DNA of 64,000 nt. Origin: an uncultured Treponema sp. (lineage in GTDB: Bacteria; Spirochaetota; Spirochaetia; Treponematales; Treponemataceae). Of the stretch, positions 50,817-59,803 are shown in pieces; the first letter of the stretch is position 1; each line of letters starts with the position of its first letter. The stretch spans positions 1 to 64,000 of the forward strand of contig CASGBA010000005.1 in NCBI GenBank assembly GCA_949299755.1. The letters run 5' to 3'. The position numbers were made by a program, and so were the translations under genes. The notes under the pieces were generated by a model that saw only the letters and a list, made by a program, of their open reading frames with translations, was not told the DNA's origin and did no database searches.

Positions 50817-51874
50817 GATAGAATCTCCGTAATTATATTATTGAATCTTTCATCCAGGTTTTCCAATGCTGAGCTGTAAGTTTTGTATGCATTCCCGGAT
50901 ATCCTTTTCCTTTCACTGTCGTTATCAAGGTACCGGTGAGTTTTCTCTATGAGTGTCTCGGCATCCCAGTCAAAGGGGACGTATGTTTCATCCGGAATGA
51001 AAATATCCGGCCAGGTTTCAATGTGGGACATATCCGGCTTTAAAAGCAGGCTCCCGTTTTGCACGGCTTCAAAATCCCGGAGGCAAAGCTCCCCCCAGCC
51101 GAAGGGGCTTATGGTTATCTTCGAATTCATCACTTCCTTATTGAACACGGACTGTTTCACGCTTCCGGTTATAAAGGCCCTGTCATTCTTAACTGTGTCA
51201 AGGATAAGGGAGCGCTGGAAACTTATGGAAGGCCGGGAAATAAGGCCTATCCGGCAGTGGGCATCGAAAATACCCTTGTTGTTTTCAGGATGGAATGCCA
51301 CATTCCGCAGGTAAAAGGCTTTTACAACCGGTATCCCCAGGTATCTGGCCACCGTGTAACCGGCCCGCTGCCTTGTTTGCCCCCTGGGGAAATCCCCGAT
51401 TCCGATATTCCAGGAAATACGGAGCTTGTCCAGTTCCCTTACGTCTTTTATCACAGGTCTGTCTGTCCAGTCCGGATCCTGCACCCCGTATTTTCTGTGG
51501 TAATAATCCGAGTATAGCTCCTTGCCGTACAAATGGCGTTTGTAAATCTCCCGGTCTTTGAAGGCAGCCTTGCAGTAAAAATAATCCGTGTAGGGAAGCA
51601 CCTCCAGCCTGGGGATTCCACCTCCGGCATCATCATGGAAGAAAGCGATGCAATCGTACTTTTTCCTCAGGGCCTTCATTAAATCCAGGTCAACCCGGTC
51701 TGGTTTTATGAATTGCCGCATCATGATGAGAACTTTGTTTTTGTCTTTTTTCAAGCAGAATTCCGGGGAGCAGGTGAATTTGAATTTCGCCCCGGTTTTA
51801 CAAAACAGAAAGGGTTTGAGGGAGTGGAAGCATGCTATTCTGTCGGCGATGGTTAGAACCGTTATATTGCTCAT
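50813..51874 (-). CDS. Glycosyltransferase, CgeB-like (Glyco_trans_1_2 type)
   Basis: The 353-residue protein has a C-terminal lobe (SKITISPFGWGELCLRDFEAVQNGSLLLKPDMSHIET, cited in part) that matches the glycosyltransferase domain of CgeB-type enzymes. That domain comes before ERKRISGNAYKTYSSALENLDERF. The N-terminal half is divergent. It probably adds a sugar in the same glycan as its neighbours. It is the first gene of the minus-strand unit and is divergent from another glycosyltransferase. The -10 box is 11 bases before the ATG and no ribosome site is seen. Confidence 0.78.
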   Translation of the reverse strand: MSNITVLTIADRIACFHSLKPFLFCKTGAKFKFTCSPEFCLKKDKNKVLIMMRQFIKPDRVDLDLMKALRKKYDCIAFFHDDAGGGIPRLEVLPYTDYFYCKAAFKDREIYKRHLYGKELYSDYYHRKYGVQDPDWTDRPVIKDVRELDKLRISWNIGIGDFPRGQTRQRAGYTVARYLGIPVVKAFYLRNVAFHPENNKGIFDAHCRIGLISRPSISFQRSLILDTVKNDRAFITGSVKQSVFNKEVMNSKITISPFGWGELCLRDFEAVQNGSLLLKPDMSHIETWPDIFIPDETYVPFDWDAETLIEKTHRYLDNDSERKRISGNAYKTYSSALENLDERFNNIITEILS

Positions 51875-51885
51875 TGATGTAAAAT

Positions 51886-51914
51886 ATTATAGAATAGAAA
51901 ATCTAAAAAGTCTA
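51886..51914 (-). promoter_or_regulatory. Predicted promoter of the glycosyltransferase unit (TAGACT-17-TATAAT)
   Basis: On the minus strand TAGACT (51914-51909), a 17-base spacer and a perfect TATAAT (51891-51886) lie 11 bases before the ATG at 51874. The predicted leader is about 5 bases. Confidence 0.6.
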
Positions 51915-51933
51915 TATAATCCGGTGGTTTCTG

Positions 51934-51947
51934 GACGGATGTCCGTC
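51934..51947 (+). other. Hairpin in the divergent glycosyltransferase leader
   Basis: GACGG and CCGTC flank ATGT in the leader of the plus-strand glycosyltransferase, downstream of a perfect TATAAT at 51915-51920 that lacks a good -35. A regulatory role is possible but unsupported. Confidence 0.35.
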
Positions 51948-51972
51948 TTCATAATTTTATGGATGTGGTGAA

Positions 51973-53118
51973 ATGAGTGATTTTGAAACCGGTGGAAAAC
52001 CGAAAATAGGGGTGTTTTCAAAGCCCCTGGACAACTGGACAAGTGGTTCCGGTCATCATCTTGATGAAATGATGAAGCGGATTATATCCATAAATGAAGC
52101 TGAAGGTTCCCCGTTCGACTTCTACTTTATCCATTATAGGAAGAGTGAAAATCCCATTTATTCCCGTGTCAAGGAAATCCTGATACCCCGGAATCCAATA
52201 GCTGCGGCGGGAGTTCTGCGTCCCTACGGTTTTTCCCTTCTGCATTATTCCCCTCTTTCAATTTACGCCCCCATGTTCAGGCTCAAGGCGAAGAAGATTG
52301 CCACAATCCACGGGGCGGAGGAAGTTATTTATCCCCAGGGGTATTCTTTTATTGCGAAAATGCATGAAAAATACGCCATGCCGGTTTTAGCCCGGAAACT
52401 GGATGCCATAGCCACCGTTTCACAGGCGAGTAAGCGGTATTATGTGTCTGACTACAAGGTTAAGCCTGAGCGTGTGTTTTTAACTCCCAACGGGTTCTCA
52501 TCCGAATTCCGCCGCCTTCCGTCTGATTCCGTGGAAAAGGCTTTGACCGGAATGGGTGTGCGCAAACCCTATGTGCTTCATATAAGCAGGTATTCCATGA
52601 GGAAGAATCCTGAATGTGTTCTCGGCTCCTTCGCCCTGTTTTCTGAAAAACACCCTGACTGGTTCCTTGTATGCGCCGGGAAAGGCTGGGATTCCCCGGA
52701 AGTCGCGGAAAGGGCAAAGGTCCTGGGCGTAAAAAATTTTATCACCCCGGGATTTGTTTCCGAAAGCCAGGCTGCCGTGCTGTACAACGGTGCTGAAGTT
52801 TTTGTGTTCCCCTCCTTTGCGGAAGGCTTCGGTATGCCCAATGTGGAGGCAATGGCCTGCGGCTGTCCCGTGGTTACCAGCTCCGTTTTCGCCATACCTG
52901 AGGTTGTGGGGGATGCTGCGGTTTTGCTGAAAGACATGAGGGATTCCGGCGAATGCGCTTCCGCCATTGAAAAAATATGTTCGGATAGAGCATTCCGGGA
53001 CACACTTGTTAATGCCGGTTTACAACGTTGCAAGCTGTACAATTGGGATGAAAGTGCCGCCATATTGTTCGCAAAATACAAGGAGCTTTTATCTCTTCCG
53101 TCCCACGCTTCACCATAA
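51973..53118 (+). CDS. Glycosyltransferase, GT4 type
   Basis: The 381-residue GT-B enzyme has VEKALTGMGVRKPYVLHISRYSMRKNPECVL and GFVSESQAAVLYNGAEVFVFPSFAEGFGMPNVEAMACGCPVVTS. Both are strong GT4 marks; the second carries the E-x7-E motif that binds donor phosphate. It is transcribed away from the other glycosyltransferases and probably finishes the same repeat or another branch. It starts at ATG; the ribosome site (GTGGTG) is weak. It ends before an AT-rich stem-loop. Confidence 0.92.
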   Translation: MSDFETGGKPKIGVFSKPLDNWTSGSGHHLDEMMKRIISINEAEGSPFDFYFIHYRKSENPIYSRVKEILIPRNPIAAAGVLRPYGFSLLHYSPLSIYAPMFRLKAKKIATIHGAEEVIYPQGYSFIAKMHEKYAMPVLARKLDAIATVSQASKRYYVSDYKVKPERVFLTPNGFSSEFRRLPSDSVEKALTGMGVRKPYVLHISRYSMRKNPECVLGSFALFSEKHPDWFLVCAGKGWDSPEVAERAKVLGVKNFITPGFVSESQAAVLYNGAEVFVFPSFAEGFGMPNVEAMACGCPVVTSSVFAIPEVVGDAAVLLKDMRDSGECASAIEKICSDRAFRDTLVNAGLQRCKLYNWDESAAILFAKYKELLSLPSHASP

Positions 53119-53164
53119 TTTTCATGTATAATATTATTTGTTGCCTCAATGTAAATATCATATA

Positions 53165-53185
53165 AATAACAAAATGTTATTTTTT
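53165..53185 (+). terminator. Weak stem-loop terminator
   Basis: AATAACA and TGTTATT flank AAA and are followed by a T run. The stem is almost all A-T, so strength is doubtful. It lies between the glycosyltransferase and the efflux operon. Confidence 0.35.
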
Positions 53186-53201
53186 ATTCATGCAACGTTT
53201 C

Positions 53202-53230
53202 TGGAGACTTGTTCATTATAATGTTATATT
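53202..53230 (+). promoter_or_regulatory. Predicted promoter of the efflux operon
   Basis: TGGAGA (53202-53207), a 17-base spacer and TATATT (53225-53230), with a second -10-like TATAAT at 53217-53222. The leader before the ATG at 53260 is about 23 bases and includes GGAGG. Confidence 0.5.
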
Positions 53231-53259
53231 TCCGCCGTAAGGATGGATTTGGAGGATTT

Positions 53260-54558
53260 ATGAAACAAAATAACGTCATCAAGCTTTTTGCTGTTTTGAC
53301 GGTATGCTTTTTCTGTATGGCTGCGGTTTCCGCCCAAACTGTTTTCACGATTGACAGTGCCGTAAAAGCCGCCTTTGAAAACAATATAAATATTGAACGC
53401 AGCGCCCTTACCCTGCAAGGTTTGGAAAGGGCTAAAAAACACGCTTGGAACAGTATGTCGCCGTCAGTAAGTATAGGGGCAGGACTCCAGCGTATAAATG
53501 ACAAAGCCTCCCAAGGCCTTTCATATGATTACAGTGCTTATGGGCAGGCATCAATTGGGATTAATTTTTCCCCCGCTCTTTTGGCTGCAATCAAAACGGC
53601 TGATCTTCAGTATGAAAGCGGGGAACTTGCTTTTGATGAGGCTGTCCGTTCCATAGAGCTTGCGGTCCGCCAGGCTTTTTACGGTCTTTTATACGAGCAG
53701 GCATATATTGAACAGCATGAGCGCAGTCTGGAAACAGCGAGACAGCAGTATGAGCAGAATTACCGCCAGTATAAGGCCGGCCGCATAAGTGAAATTGATG
53801 TATTAAGCGCCCAGGTGAACTATGAGCAGCGTAAGCCTGTTCTTGAAAGCGCCCGTGTTTCTTATATGAATGACATGGATACTTTCAAAATTTTGTTGGG
53901 GATAGATGTACGGGAAGACATTGTTCTGGACGGCTCATTGGATAATCTGCTTTCTTTGGAAGATATTTCCATTAATTCTTCCCAGGTGAATCCTCCATCC
54001 GTGACGCTTCTTGAAAAGCAGTTGGAAACCGCTGAATCCACTCTTTCCGCCACAAAACTTTATTCTTATGGGCCGACTTTCACCCTGTCCTGGGGATATC
54101 AGCCCTTTGCCACTGACAGGGATAATTTTAAGGAATGGAATGATGTGGGAAGTTTGTCAATCGGTGTGTCCCTTCCCATAGACAGCTGGTTTCCCTGGTC
54201 TCCAGCCGCGGATAATATAGCCAGTGCAAAAGATACCGTTACGGATTTGCAACTTCAGCTTGAAAATGAAAAACAAGTTGTAGGCAATAACATCACTTCT
54301 TATCTCCGTCAAATAAAACAATCCCGTTCTTCTATAGAATCCTGCCAGGCTAACGTTGAATTGGCGCAGAAATCTTATGAGCTGGCTCTGGAAGCTTACA
54401 ACCGCGGTGCCAGGGATCTTCTAAGTCTCCAGGATGCCTCGGACAAACTTTTTGAAGCGGAGGTTTCCCTACTTTCAGAAGCCTATAATCTTGGAGTCGC
54501 TATTTTGAATCTTGAAAATTCCGCCGGTATTCCTTTCGGAACATTGACCGCGCAATAA
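53260..54558 (+). CDS. TolC-family outer-membrane efflux protein
   Basis: The 432-residue protein has a signal peptide at about 1-25 (KLFAVLTVCFFCMAAVSAQ). Two copies of the TolC helical hairpin follow, each with strongly heptad helices (for example LEQHERSLETARQQYEQNYRQYKAGRISEIDVL-type segments near 160-195). Such proteins form the outer-membrane tunnel of tripartite pumps. The start ATG 53260 has GGAGG 4-8 bases upstream; the longer frame upstream contains the promoter. It is followed 17 bases later by the adaptor, so the three pump parts are co-transcribed. Confidence 0.92.
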   Translation: MKQNNVIKLFAVLTVCFFCMAAVSAQTVFTIDSAVKAAFENNINIERSALTLQGLERAKKHAWNSMSPSVSIGAGLQRINDKASQGLSYDYSAYGQASIGINFSPALLAAIKTADLQYESGELAFDEAVRSIELAVRQAFYGLLYEQAYIEQHERSLETARQQYEQNYRQYKAGRISEIDVLSAQVNYEQRKPVLESARVSYMNDMDTFKILLGIDVREDIVLDGSLDNLLSLEDISINSSQVNPPSVTLLEKQLETAESTLSATKLYSYGPTFTLSWGYQPFATDRDNFKEWNDVGSLSIGVSLPIDSWFPWSPAADNIASAKDTVTDLQLQLENEKQVVGNNITSYLRQIKQSRSSIESCQANVELAQKSYELALEAYNRGARDLLSLQDASDKLFEAEVSLLSEAYNLGVAILNLENSAGIPFGTLTAQ

Positions 54559-54575
54559 TATAATGGAGGAATAAA

Positions 54576-55571
54576 ATGACTCTTAAAACAAAACGTATTC
54601 TAATCGTTTTTGGTATTTGTGTTGTGCTGATTGCACTGATGATTTTGATTCCGGGTGGTAAGAAAGATTCCGGACCTGCCGGAAAAGACTCAGAAGAAAT
54701 TGTATATGCGGTGCGGAGTGCATCCGTGGGGCGGCAGACCCTTATATCATATATTCAAGCCAACGGAGATGTTGAGGCTACCAGTTCCATAGACGTTTAT
54801 CCTGATATGGGAGGGAAATTGGTAAGGACCCATGTGAATCTTGGCTCCCAGGTTACGAAGGGGCAGGTTATAGCGGAAGTTGACCCTTCCACACCCGGTG
54901 TCCCCTATGAAATAAGTCCTGTACGCGCACCTCTTTCCGGTGCAATTACTTCCCAGCCCCTTCAGCCCGGGACTACCGTTACAACTACTACCGCTGTCGC
55001 CGTTATAGGCAGCATTGATGATTTGCAGATTACAGCCAATGTTCCCGAACGTTACGCTTCTTTATTGCGCACAGGAATGAAAGCTGATGTGACCCTGGAA
55101 GCGTATCCAGGCGTCACTTTTTCTGCCACAGTAACAAGGGTTTCTCCTGTTGTTGATTCCATTTCAAGGACAAAGGAACTTCAGTTTTCCTTTGACAATC
55201 AAGATCCCCGTATAAATGCGGGTATGTTTGCGAAAATAAAACTTTATACCACTGAAAAAGAAAATGTGCTGGTTGTCCCGGAGACTTGTATAATTTCCTC
55301 TTTCGGGAAACAGCATGTGTTTGTAATAGGCCCTGACGGAAATAAAGCTGTTAAACGTGATATCGCAATAGGTATGAGCGTTGACGGAATGGTTGAAGTT
55401 ATTTCCGGATTGACAGAAAATGATAAGGTTATTATTGAAGGTGTCCAATTGCTTTCCGACGGTTCTTCAATCCGTGATATTACATCTGTTTCACTGAAAA
55501 AGACTGAACAAACTGGAGCTCCTGTAACGGCGGAAACCGATAAAGGAAATCTTGGAGGCGGTGCAGTATGA
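54576..55571 (+). CDS. RND efflux periplasmic adaptor (HlyD/AcrA-like)
   Basis: The 331-residue protein has an N-terminal membrane helix (IVFGICVVLIALMILIPGG). A split lipoyl domain follows, with DVYPDMGGKLVRTHVNLGSQVTKGQVIAEVD and VRAPLSGAITSQPLQPGTTV, and then beta-barrel and membrane-proximal parts (EKENVLVVPETCIIS). The helical hairpin of typical AcrA proteins is short or absent, because the two lipoyl halves are close together. It connects TolC to the pump. GGAGG lies 6-10 bases upstream. It overlaps the pump gene by ATGA. Confidence 0.92.
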   Translation: MTLKTKRILIVFGICVVLIALMILIPGGKKDSGPAGKDSEEIVYAVRSASVGRQTLISYIQANGDVEATSSIDVYPDMGGKLVRTHVNLGSQVTKGQVIAEVDPSTPGVPYEISPVRAPLSGAITSQPLQPGTTVTTTTAVAVIGSIDDLQITANVPERYASLLRTGMKADVTLEAYPGVTFSATVTRVSPVVDSISRTKELQFSFDNQDPRINAGMFAKIKLYTTEKENVLVVPETCIISSFGKQHVFVIGPDGNKAVKRDIAIGMSVDGMVEVISGLTENDKVIIEGVQLLSDGSSIRDITSVSLKKTEQTGAPVTAETDKGNLGGGAV

Positions 55572-58500
55572 GTTTGTCAAAAGGTGCTGTAGAACATCCT
55601 GTCCTTACTCTCATTGTTTTTGCGCTGCTGGGGATAATGGGTGTTTTTGTTTTAGGCAATATAGCAATCGACCTTTTTCCTGAAATAGATATCCCGATGA
55701 TTCTGGTACTGACAACCTATGATAATGCCGGCCCGGAATCGGTTGAAAAATCTGTCACAGAAGTTTTGGAAGGTTCATTAGTAAGTGTCAGTGACCTTGA
55801 TACCCTGACTTCCTATTCCTCTGAAGAGACTTCGATGATACTTTTGGAATTCAACTACGGTACGGATTTGGATGTGGCGACAAACGATATCCGTGATAAA
55901 ATCGACATGGTTAAGCGTTTCCTTCCGGACAGCGTTGATAACCCGAGCATTATAAAAATGGACGCTTCCTCCATGCCGATTATGCGTATCGCTGTCCGCG
56001 GGAATATGTCCAGCAACGAGTTGAGGGAAATCGCCGACAACACCATATCCGACCAGTTGTCACAGGCTTCCGGTGTGGCAGAGGCAAGGGTTTCCGGCGG
56101 TAATGAGAAAATTGTACGTATTGAAATCGCGAAGAACAGGCTTGACGCTTTTAATTTAACACTTTCCCAGATAAGTTCCCAGCTTGCCGCCCAAAGTCTT
56201 GAGCTGGGCGGTGGTAAAATAACCGAACAGAACATGGATTACAGTATAAGGACAACCGGTGAATTCGCATCGATTGAGGAAATCCAGAACACTGTTGTTG
56301 CCACAGTAAATGGTTATAATGTCAAGCTTTCGGATTTAGGTGAAGTCTTTGAGGGTTATGAAGACAAATCAAACGCGGTTTATATAAACGGTGAAGAAGG
56401 CGTATATGTAAGTATTGTAAAGCAAAGCGGTAAGAATACCGTTGCGGTGGCAAAATCAGTGTATGCAAAAATGGAGGAAATTAAGAGTATCCTTCCTGCC
56501 GGAATTTCACTCCAGGTTGTTTCCGATGATACAGAGGAAATAAGTGATACGATAAGTATTCTGGTTGATTCGGCATGGCAGGGTCTTCTTCTTGCTGTTC
56601 TTATACTTTTCCTGTTCCTGCAAAGCATGAAAAGTACGATAATCATTTCCATTTCAATTCCCTTGTCAATCATCATAACTTTGCTTGCAATGTATATGAC
56701 GGGAATAACATTGAATATGATGACGTTAACAGGTTTGATTCTTGGTGTAGGTATGATTGTTGACTCATCAATTGTTATGATTGACAATATTTACACGTAC
56801 CGTTTGCGTGGCGCAAAACCCTATGTTTCCGCAATTCTTGGGTCATCGGAGATGCTGGCATCCGTTGTTTCAGGAAACCTGACAACGATTTGCGTCTTCC
56901 TTCCTTTTATATTGTTTGAAGCGGAACTTGGTGTTATGGGTGAAATGTTTAACAGTTTGATTTTCACCATCATAATTGCCTTGGTTTCCAGTCTTTTTGT
57001 GGCTATATTCCTTGTGCCTGTGCTTGCCGGTCATTTTATCCCGCTTACAAACCGAACCGAAAAGCCCGTAAAAAACAAGGCGCTCGCTACGTTTTATGCA
57101 TTCCTGGACAAGGTGTTGAATAAGATAACGGATGTTTACCGGGTTATGCTGAAAGCAGCTTTAGGCCACAGAATTATTACCGCCATTATTGTGGCTACAA
57201 TTTTTATCCTGAGTATAATCCAACTCCAGAGGATGAATATTATTTTCATGGACAGTGGTGAGGAAAGCTCAGTTGACCTTAACGTTGAGCTTCCAATCGG
57301 AACTACCTTGGATGAAACGGATGCGGTTATGCGCCAGCTTGAACGCATAGCCTTTGATGAAATTGAAGGGTACGACTTCATCATTACCAGCGTCGGTACA
57401 GGTGCAAACCGCCAGAGCGGGGATGCTTCATACAAAGGCGGTCTTTCAATACAGCTGCCCAATGTTTCGGAACAAATAGACAGCTCGGAAACAATAAAAG
57501 AGAAACTCCGCGCTCATTTCCAGGATTTCCCCGGTGTGTCCTTCACTTTTGAACAGGGTAGGGCCGCTTCCATCGCTGGAAGTGATATTGATGTCGCCAT
57601 CCGTTCCGATGATCTTGATGCGGCTTACAGTACCGCTCTTTCTATTGAAACCATTCTTTCCGGTATGGAGGATTTGACGGATGTTTCAATAGATATGACG
57701 GAAGGATTGCCGCAGCTTGAAATAAAAATTGACAGGGAACGTGCCTATGCTTTCGGCTTGACTGTCAGCGCAATTGCGAATGAAATCAATGCCTGTATGG
57801 ATGGTGTCACCGCTTCCGTATACCGCAGCCAGGGTAACGAGTACGACATGGTTGTTATGCTTAGACCCGAAGACAGGGCGCAGATTATCGACCTGGATCA
57901 AATCTTCGTTAACAGCCCCAACGGAAGGGTTAGTGTCGCTAACTTCGCCGAAGTTATAAAGGGTTCCGGCCCTGTAACGATTACCCGTGAGGATCAAACC
58001 CGTATAATCCATGTTACAGCCGACATTATTACAAATGTCCGTGCCGACATTGTGGAGAACAACATCATGCAGGCAATCGCTTCCCAGATGATTGTCCCGG
58101 AGCAGGTTACAATAAGCTATGAGGGTTCATGGAAAGAAATCCAGGAACAGGGTAGAACTTACATAATGATAATTATCCTTGCCATCATCCTTGTTTTCGG
58201 TGTAATGGCAGGAACTTACGAGTCATTCAAGGCTCCTCTTATAAACCTTTTCACAATTCCCATGTTGTTAATCGGTGTTGTCGGGATTTATACTATCATG
58301 GGTCAGGCTATGTCAATTATGTCCATGATTGGTATCATCATGCTTGTAGGTATAGTTGTAAATAACGGTATCATCCTTGTTGACTACACGACCCTATTGC
58401 GTGAACGCGGGATGGATATTAAGAATGCCTGTCTTGCCGCCGGTGTGTCACGTCTGCGTCCTGTACTTATGACAACCTTGACCACAATCCTTGGTATGCT

Positions 58501-58705
58501 GCCTATGTGTTTTGATACAGAAGGACAGGCGGCAATTGTGCAGCCTATCGCCCTTTGCGTTGCAGGTGGTCTTACATCAAGTACATTTATTACTTTGCTC
58601 TTTATCCCGGTCGTTTATTCCGTGATTATGGCAAAAGATAAACAGGGACACATGAAATCCACCGCAATTGAAAATCTTAAACGGTTGGAGGAAAAAAATG
58701 TCTGA
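55568..58705 (+). CDS. RND efflux pump, AcrB-type permease
   Basis: The 1045-residue inner-membrane pump has twelve predicted helices and two large periplasmic loops. It opens with SLSKGAVEHPVLTLIVFALLGI, typical for RND proteins. Helix 4 contains GVGMIVDSSIVMIDNI, so only one of the two central Asp residues of E. coli AcrB (D407/D408) is kept. Helix 10 has GIVVNNGIILVDYT. The substrate (drug, metal, lipid or toxin) cannot be told from sequence. The PII-like gene overlaps its end by 8 bases, and the two-component genes follow. Confidence 0.93.
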   Translation: MSLSKGAVEHPVLTLIVFALLGIMGVFVLGNIAIDLFPEIDIPMILVLTTYDNAGPESVEKSVTEVLEGSLVSVSDLDTLTSYSSEETSMILLEFNYGTDLDVATNDIRDKIDMVKRFLPDSVDNPSIIKMDASSMPIMRIAVRGNMSSNELREIADNTISDQLSQASGVAEARVSGGNEKIVRIEIAKNRLDAFNLTLSQISSQLAAQSLELGGGKITEQNMDYSIRTTGEFASIEEIQNTVVATVNGYNVKLSDLGEVFEGYEDKSNAVYINGEEGVYVSIVKQSGKNTVAVAKSVYAKMEEIKSILPAGISLQVVSDDTEEISDTISILVDSAWQGLLLAVLILFLFLQSMKSTIIISISIPLSIIITLLAMYMTGITLNMMTLTGLILGVGMIVDSSIVMIDNIYTYRLRGAKPYVSAILGSSEMLASVVSGNLTTICVFLPFILFEAELGVMGEMFNSLIFTIIIALVSSLFVAIFLVPVLAGHFIPLTNRTEKPVKNKALATFYAFLDKVLNKITDVYRVMLKAALGHRIITAIIVATIFILSIIQLQRMNIIFMDSGEESSVDLNVELPIGTTLDETDAVMRQLERIAFDEIEGYDFIITSVGTGANRQSGDASYKGGLSIQLPNVSEQIDSSETIKEKLRAHFQDFPGVSFTFEQGRAASIAGSDIDVAIRSDDLDAAYSTALSIETILSGMEDLTDVSIDMTEGLPQLEIKIDRERAYAFGLTVSAIANEINACMDGVTASVYRSQGNEYDMVVMLRPEDRAQIIDLDQIFVNSPNGRVSVANFAEVIKGSGPVTITREDQTRIIHVTADIITNVRADIVENNIMQAIASQMIVPEQVTISYEGSWKEIQEQGRTYIMIIILAIILVFGVMAGTYESFKAPLINLFTIPMLLIGVVGIYTIMGQAMSIMSMIGIIMLVGIVVNNGIILVDYTTLLRERGMDIKNACLAAGVSRLRPVLMTTLTTILGMLPMCFDTEGQAAIVQPIALCVAGGLTSSTFITLLFIPVVYSVIMAKDKQGHMKSTAIENLKRLEEKNV

Positions 58706-59063
58706 TTCTGATGTTGTGAATAATGCTGTGCCGGAACAGGCTGCCGGAGGGAATTGTTGCGAAATACTTTACCGTTGCGAAATAATCGCCAACAATTCCG
58801 TGCAGGATGATATTGTTGACGTGCTTGAAGCGGCTTGCCCGGATATCCTGTACAGTATCCTCCCGACAGTTTACGGTCGCGGGGAAAATGACAGGAAATT
58901 TGGAAGTACAACATGGCCTGAAACAAATTTTATTTTGATTACATATGTGACAGAGAATATGCTTCAGTCAATAAAAAATGCAGTGCAAGCAGTTAAAGAA
59001 AGGTTTTCCGGAGAAGGGATCAAACTGTTTATAGTGCAAAGTAATTATCCTGGAAGTTTATAA
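58698..59063 (+). CDS. Small PII-like, transporter-associated protein (PG0541-like)
   Basis: The 122-residue protein starts at ATG 58698, with GGAGG 6-10 bases upstream, inside the end of the pump gene. Residues about 21-116 show a beta-alpha-beta-beta-alpha-beta pattern like PII/ferredoxin-like folds: EILYRCEIIANNSVQDDIVDVLE, YSILPTVYGRGENDRKF and NFILITYVTENMLQSIKNAV. It resembles the PG0541 group found beside RND genes in Bacteroidetes. The role is unknown; sensing a small ligand for the pump is plausible. Two cysteines lie in GGNCCEI. Confidence 0.78.
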   Translation: MSDSDVVNNAVPEQAAGGNCCEILYRCEIIANNSVQDDIVDVLEAACPDILYSILPTVYGRGENDRKFGSTTWPETNFILITYVTENMLQSIKNAVQAVKERFSGEGIKLFIVQSNYPGSL

Positions 59064-59101
59064 TTATGTTTTATGCAGGAGTTTTATATCGGAAGTAGAA
59101 A

Positions 59102-59797
59102 ATGAAAGCGGATGTTTTGATTGTGGAAGATGTCCGTGAGTTGGCAGAACTGGTGTCCATGTATCTTAATAAAGAGGGTATGGATACTGTTTTGTGTGAA
59201 ACTGCGGAAGAAGCCCTCGAAATCACTAAGACCAGGAAATTTGACCTTGTGGTTTTGGATTTAAATTTGCCGGGAATAGACGGTTTTGAATTCCTGTCTA
59301 TTTTCCGGAAAACAAATTCTTCTCCTGTAATGATAATGTCCGCCCGGGATTCAGACGAAGACATTATTGCAGGTTTAGGCAATGGTGCGGATGAATTTGT
59401 TACAAAGCCTTTTTCTCCCAGGGTTTTTGCTGCCAGGGTACGTGCCATAATACGGAGAATGCAGGATTCTTCTTCGGAAAACGAAAAGACAATACATTTC
59501 GGTGATTTTACGCTTTATGAAACCACATGCATTCTTAAAAAAAATTCCGAAAGGATTCCTCTTTCTGTTAAAGAATATGATGTGCTTGATTATCTTGTGA
59601 ATAATGCGGGAAAACCTATTCAACCTGAAGTCATTTATAATAGTGTATGGAAAAATGCTTATGGTGATTTGTCTGCGGTCGCCGTTTATGTGCAACGTCT
59701 TAGAAAAAAAATTGAAAAAGATCCTTCTAATCCGCAGTTTATAGAAACTGTTTTTGGAATGGGATACCGTTTTAATCTTGAACCTTTTGAACAATAG
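59102..59797 (+). CDS. OmpR-family response regulator
   Basis: The 231-residue protein has a receiver domain with E9-D10, phosphoacceptor D53 (VVLDLNLPG), S80 and K102 (VTKPFSP). A winged-helix DNA-binding domain (about 135-228, with LSVKEYDVLDYLVNNAGKPI and VAVYVQRLRKKIEKDP) follows. It is 38 bases after the PII-like gene and 6 before the kinase. It probably controls the pump operon in response to envelope stress or a substrate (inference from position). Confidence 0.95.
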   Translation: MKADVLIVEDVRELAELVSMYLNKEGMDTVLCETAEEALEITKTRKFDLVVLDLNLPGIDGFEFLSIFRKTNSSPVMIMSARDSDEDIIAGLGNGADEFVTKPFSPRVFAARVRAIIRRMQDSSSENEKTIHFGDFTLYETTCILKKNSERIPLSVKEYDVLDYLVNNAGKPIQPEVIYNSVWKNAYGDLSAVAVYVQRLRKKIEKDPSNPQFIETVFGMGYRFNLEPFEQ

Positions 59798-59803
59798 ATT
59801 TAA

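Noticed and set aside
53165-53185. Repeat or CRISPR-like unit in the AT-rich spacer before the efflux operon
   Set aside because: The stem occurs once and no regular spacing or further copies were seen.
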